From NaphS2 sp964588535 (GTDB lineage: Bacteria > Desulfobacterota > DSM-4660 > Desulfatiglandales > Desulfatiglandaceae): DNA of 6,717 bases. Both the position numbers and the translations under genes were made by a program. Of the stretch, positions 5,074 to 6,717 are shown piece by piece; position 1 is the first letter of the stretch, and each line of letters starts with the position of its first letter. The notes under the pieces were generated by a model, which worked only from the letters and a program-made list of their open reading frames with translations, ran no database searches and had not been told where the DNA came from. The stretch is from contig CAZPQA010000147.1 in assembly GCA_964588535.1 (NCBI GenBank), positions 1 through 6,717 of the forward strand, in the 5' to 3' direction.

Positions 5074-6094
5074 CTTTTTCTATTTGCCGGGGGGCCAGAT
5101 TTTTTAAAAGGCAGTCTTTCATAATCAGTAACAGCGTTTCAGGCGCCATACCAACGTAATCAAGGGTTTCGCCAAGTTCAATGACGGCGGCGATCTGCCC
5201 GGATGTTTTCCCCTTCCCCGCAGTCAGGACGTCTTTAATGGAAGACGGATCAAAGCCGCTTTCCAGGGCAAAGGCTGTGGCATTGAGCAGCGTTGGATTT
5301 GTTTGAATTGACGCTCCGTAATCTGTTTCGGCTAATAAAGTCCTTGCTTTTTTAAAGGCTGCGTGCCTGTTATGGACAGCGGATTTGAGGGTATCCGGTT
5401 TCACTTTTTCTAAAATACCTTCCTGGAGTTTGAGGAAAACATGTTTTGAGACAATGTTTGAAGGGTCATTTTGAAATAATGGGTCCATAATTGAGCGGGC
5501 CTGTTCGGGCAGGGAATGGGACATGGTTGCGTATTCGCTCAGAGTGAAGGTACACGGTTGATCAAATTCCCGTGGGCCGTCATTGAGCAAAAGTACGCTG
5601 TTCTCGTGGCCAAAACCATCAGCGCGGAGGGCCTCTCCGTCATCGTCCGGAACCAGTCGTGATCCATTGATCAAGAAAGTGTATTCATATCTTCCCGGTG
5701 CCAGTTTGATGTCAATGACCCAGTATCCAAGGGCATCAGGGCCTTTCAAGCGAAAAACTCCGGGCATCCAGTTTGAAAAGGTTCCCACCAGTTGAACCTG
5801 ATTTGCCGAAGGTGCATAGAGATCCAGAACCACCGGGATTAACCCATTGTTTCGGGGAGACCGAAAAAGGGTGAGGCCTGCCACGAAAAGAAACATGGCC
5901 AGGGCGCCCGCCAGTGCCGGTATGGGCCAGAAACGCCGTTTGGGCCAAAATGACTTCAGTCTGTCAGCCCATGTGAGGCGTGGCTTTTCAGGAAGCGCTG
6001 CCATAACCCGGGCCACAAAATCATCAGGTGCCTTTTCCTGATGTCTTTCCAGTCGCTTCAACTTGTCCCGGTTTTCCAAGTGGCGTTGCCTCAT
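4976..6094 (-). CDS. Membrane-anchored anti-sigma-like protein with CBM48/AMPK early-set domain
   Basis: This 372-residue protein is the likely partner of the ECF sigma factor, whose stop codon is only 3 bases upstream of its ATG. Layout: a charged N-terminal cytoplasmic part (1-54); one membrane span at about 56-77, preceded by PKRRFW, which favours N-in/C-out; and an isoamylase-type early-set (CBM48/AMPK glycogen-binding-like) domain at 86-170 with APSANQVQLVGTFSNW and LAPGRYEYTFLING. A helical domain at about 190-362 follows and shows three degenerate repeats near 222-248, 273-300 and 322-349. The zinc anti-sigma motif HxxxCxxC is absent; only two cysteines (181, 328) occur. Early-set proteins encoded beside ECF sigma factors are a known arrangement, but the long helical C-terminus is unusual. 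The last residues (about 365-372) and the TAA stop lie in sequence derived from the truncated DUF6790-like gene, so the native C-terminus may have been altered. The anti-sigma role is inferred from context. Confidence 0.75.
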   Translation of the reverse strand: MRQRHLENRDKLKRLERHQEKAPDDFVARVMAALPEKPRLTWADRLKSFWPKRRFWPIPALAGALAMFLFVAGLTLFRSPRNNGLIPVVLDLYAPSANQVQLVGTFSNWMPGVFRLKGPDALGYWVIDIKLAPGRYEYTFLINGSRLVPDDDGEALRADGFGHENSVLLLNDGPREFDQPCTFTLSEYATMSHSLPEQARSIMDPLFQNDPSNIVSKHVFLKLQEGILEKVKPDTLKSAVHNRHAAFKKARTLLAETDYGASIQTNPTLLNATAFALESGFDPSSIKDVLTAGKGKTSGQIAAVIELGETLDYVGMAPETLLLIMKDCLLKNLAPRQIEKVMEHVTEKLRKGDDHKAIHDELWVRPQRTRHT

Positions 6095-6097
6095 GTT

Positions 6098-6661
6098 TCA
6101 AATTTTCCCACTTCGAGGTTTATCCCTGGCGGGATCTATTTCGTGTTCCGACAGATGTTCAACCAGTTGATCCCGTCCCCTTTTAACACGCATCTTAGCG
6201 GCACTGGTTCCGATTTTCATGACAGCTGAAATTTCATTGTAAGAGAACCCTTCCACGTGCTTCAAAAACAGCGGGACGCGAAGTTTTTCCGGTAATTTAT
6301 GAAGGGCGGCCATGAGGTCGATTCGGCAATGCTCCGGGTTGTGAGACAGAGCCGGTTTAATTTCAGGATTCGGGTTATACACCTCGCGCCGCCTGGCCCG
6401 ACTGCGCAGCCGGTTTTTGCCAAGGTTGGCGCAGATTGTAAAAAGCCAGTTCCTGAAACTACGCTGTGGGTCATAGCTGGCCAGTTTACGGTAAGCCTGA
6501 ATAAAAGTCTCCTGCGCAAGATCTTCCGCCTCGTGCCGATCCCTCATCCGGGTCAGTGACATAAAATAGACCCGGTGTTGATATCTCTCTACGATCTCTG
6601 CAAACGCATCCTTTTGACCATTTAAGCATTCTTCAATCAATAACGCGTCGGTTGGATGCAT
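6098..6661 (-). CDS. ECF-family RNA polymerase sigma factor (sigma70, group 4)
   Basis: At 187 residues this is a normal two-domain ECF sigma factor. Region 2 covers about 12-85: DAFAEIVERYQHRVY, the core-binding EAEDLAQETFIQAYRKL (44-60), and the -10-recognition part FRNWLFTICANLGKNRLR (69-86). Region 4 covers about 115-170: LPEKLRVPLFLKHVEGFSYN followed by the helix-turn-helix EISAVMKIGTSAAKMRVKR that reads the -35 element. The ATG at 6659-6661 follows a purine-rich AGGAAGAGAAG and gives the standard N-terminus. It is followed after 3 bases by the membrane protein with the early-set domain, its likely anti-sigma factor. It would direct RNA polymerase to a small regulon, probably in response to an envelope signal. 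Which ECF subgroup it belongs to cannot be fixed by eye. Confidence 0.93.
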   Translation of the reverse strand: MHPTDALLIEECLNGQKDAFAEIVERYQHRVYFMSLTRMRDRHEAEDLAQETFIQAYRKLASYDPQRSFRNWLFTICANLGKNRLRSRARRREVYNPNPEIKPALSHNPEHCRIDLMAALHKLPEKLRVPLFLKHVEGFSYNEISAVMKIGTSAAKMRVKRGRDQLVEHLSEHEIDPARDKPRSGKI

Positions 6662-6679
6662 TTTATTCTTCTCTTCCTG

Positions 6680-6711
6680 TTACATACACCGCTCGGGCCA
6701 TTTTCGTCACA
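6680..6711 (-). promoter_or_regulatory. Candidate ECF-type promoter of the sigma operon
   Basis: On the minus strand, TGTGACGAAAA (6701-6711) is followed after 11 bases by GTGTATGTAA (6680-6689). A GTGAC/GTCAC element with an A-run, followed by a GT-rich -10 box, is the style of several ECF promoters. The position, about 20-50 bases before the ATG, suits autoregulation. The call is by eye and no second copy is available in the window for comparison. Confidence 0.3.
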
Positions 6712-6717
6712 TGACAG

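Overview
The window reads as a Gram-negative chromosomal segment of moderate GC. A member of the Desulfobacterota is the best guess. This is an inference from the amino-acid style of the proteins, the mix of families and the GTAGGGGC-type palindromic repeat; no marker gene is present to prove it. No rRNA, tRNA, CRISPR array, transposase or phage gene is visible.

Layout, left to right. (1) Positions 1-443 (+) hold the 3' end of an alanine-glyoxylate/serine-pyruvate type class V aminotransferase. (2) Positions 453-559 hold a palindromic intergenic repeat with an internal 22-bp tandem duplication. It sits exactly where a small minus-strand gene, an MTH1187-family thiamine-binding protein, loses its homology after 34 residues. 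(3) Positions 4010 down to about 559 (-) look like one operon: wecB (UDP-GlcNAc 2-epimerase), a Fsr-like MFS transporter, an unrecognised protein with kinase-like motifs that overlaps the transporter gene by 23 bp, and the truncated thiamine-binding gene 16 bp further on. A candidate sigma70 promoter lies in front of wecB. (4) Positions 4011-4713 lie between wecB and a rightward set of short or broken genes. They hold a possible structured leader, a short lipoprotein gene (4319-4462), a Cys-rich reading frame in the next phase that may be its frameshifted continuation (to 4574), and about 140 bases with no gene. (5) Positions 4714-5073 (+) hold a DUF6790-like membrane protein that loses its family sequence near 4998. 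At that point it runs into the 3' end of the convergent gene. (6) Positions 6661 down to 4976 (-) hold an ECF sigma factor followed 3 bp later by its likely membrane-bound partner: a short cytoplasmic N-terminus, one membrane span, a CBM48/AMPK-type early-set domain and a repeat-bearing helical C-terminal domain.

Functionally, the window combines an envelope-sugar precursor enzyme with an exporter and a kinase-like protein, and a separate ECF sigma/anti-sigma module whose sensory part looks extracytoplasmic. The region also shows clear decay: two genes cut at their 3' ends and one probable frameshift. This points to recent rearrangement at both flanks of the wecB operon.
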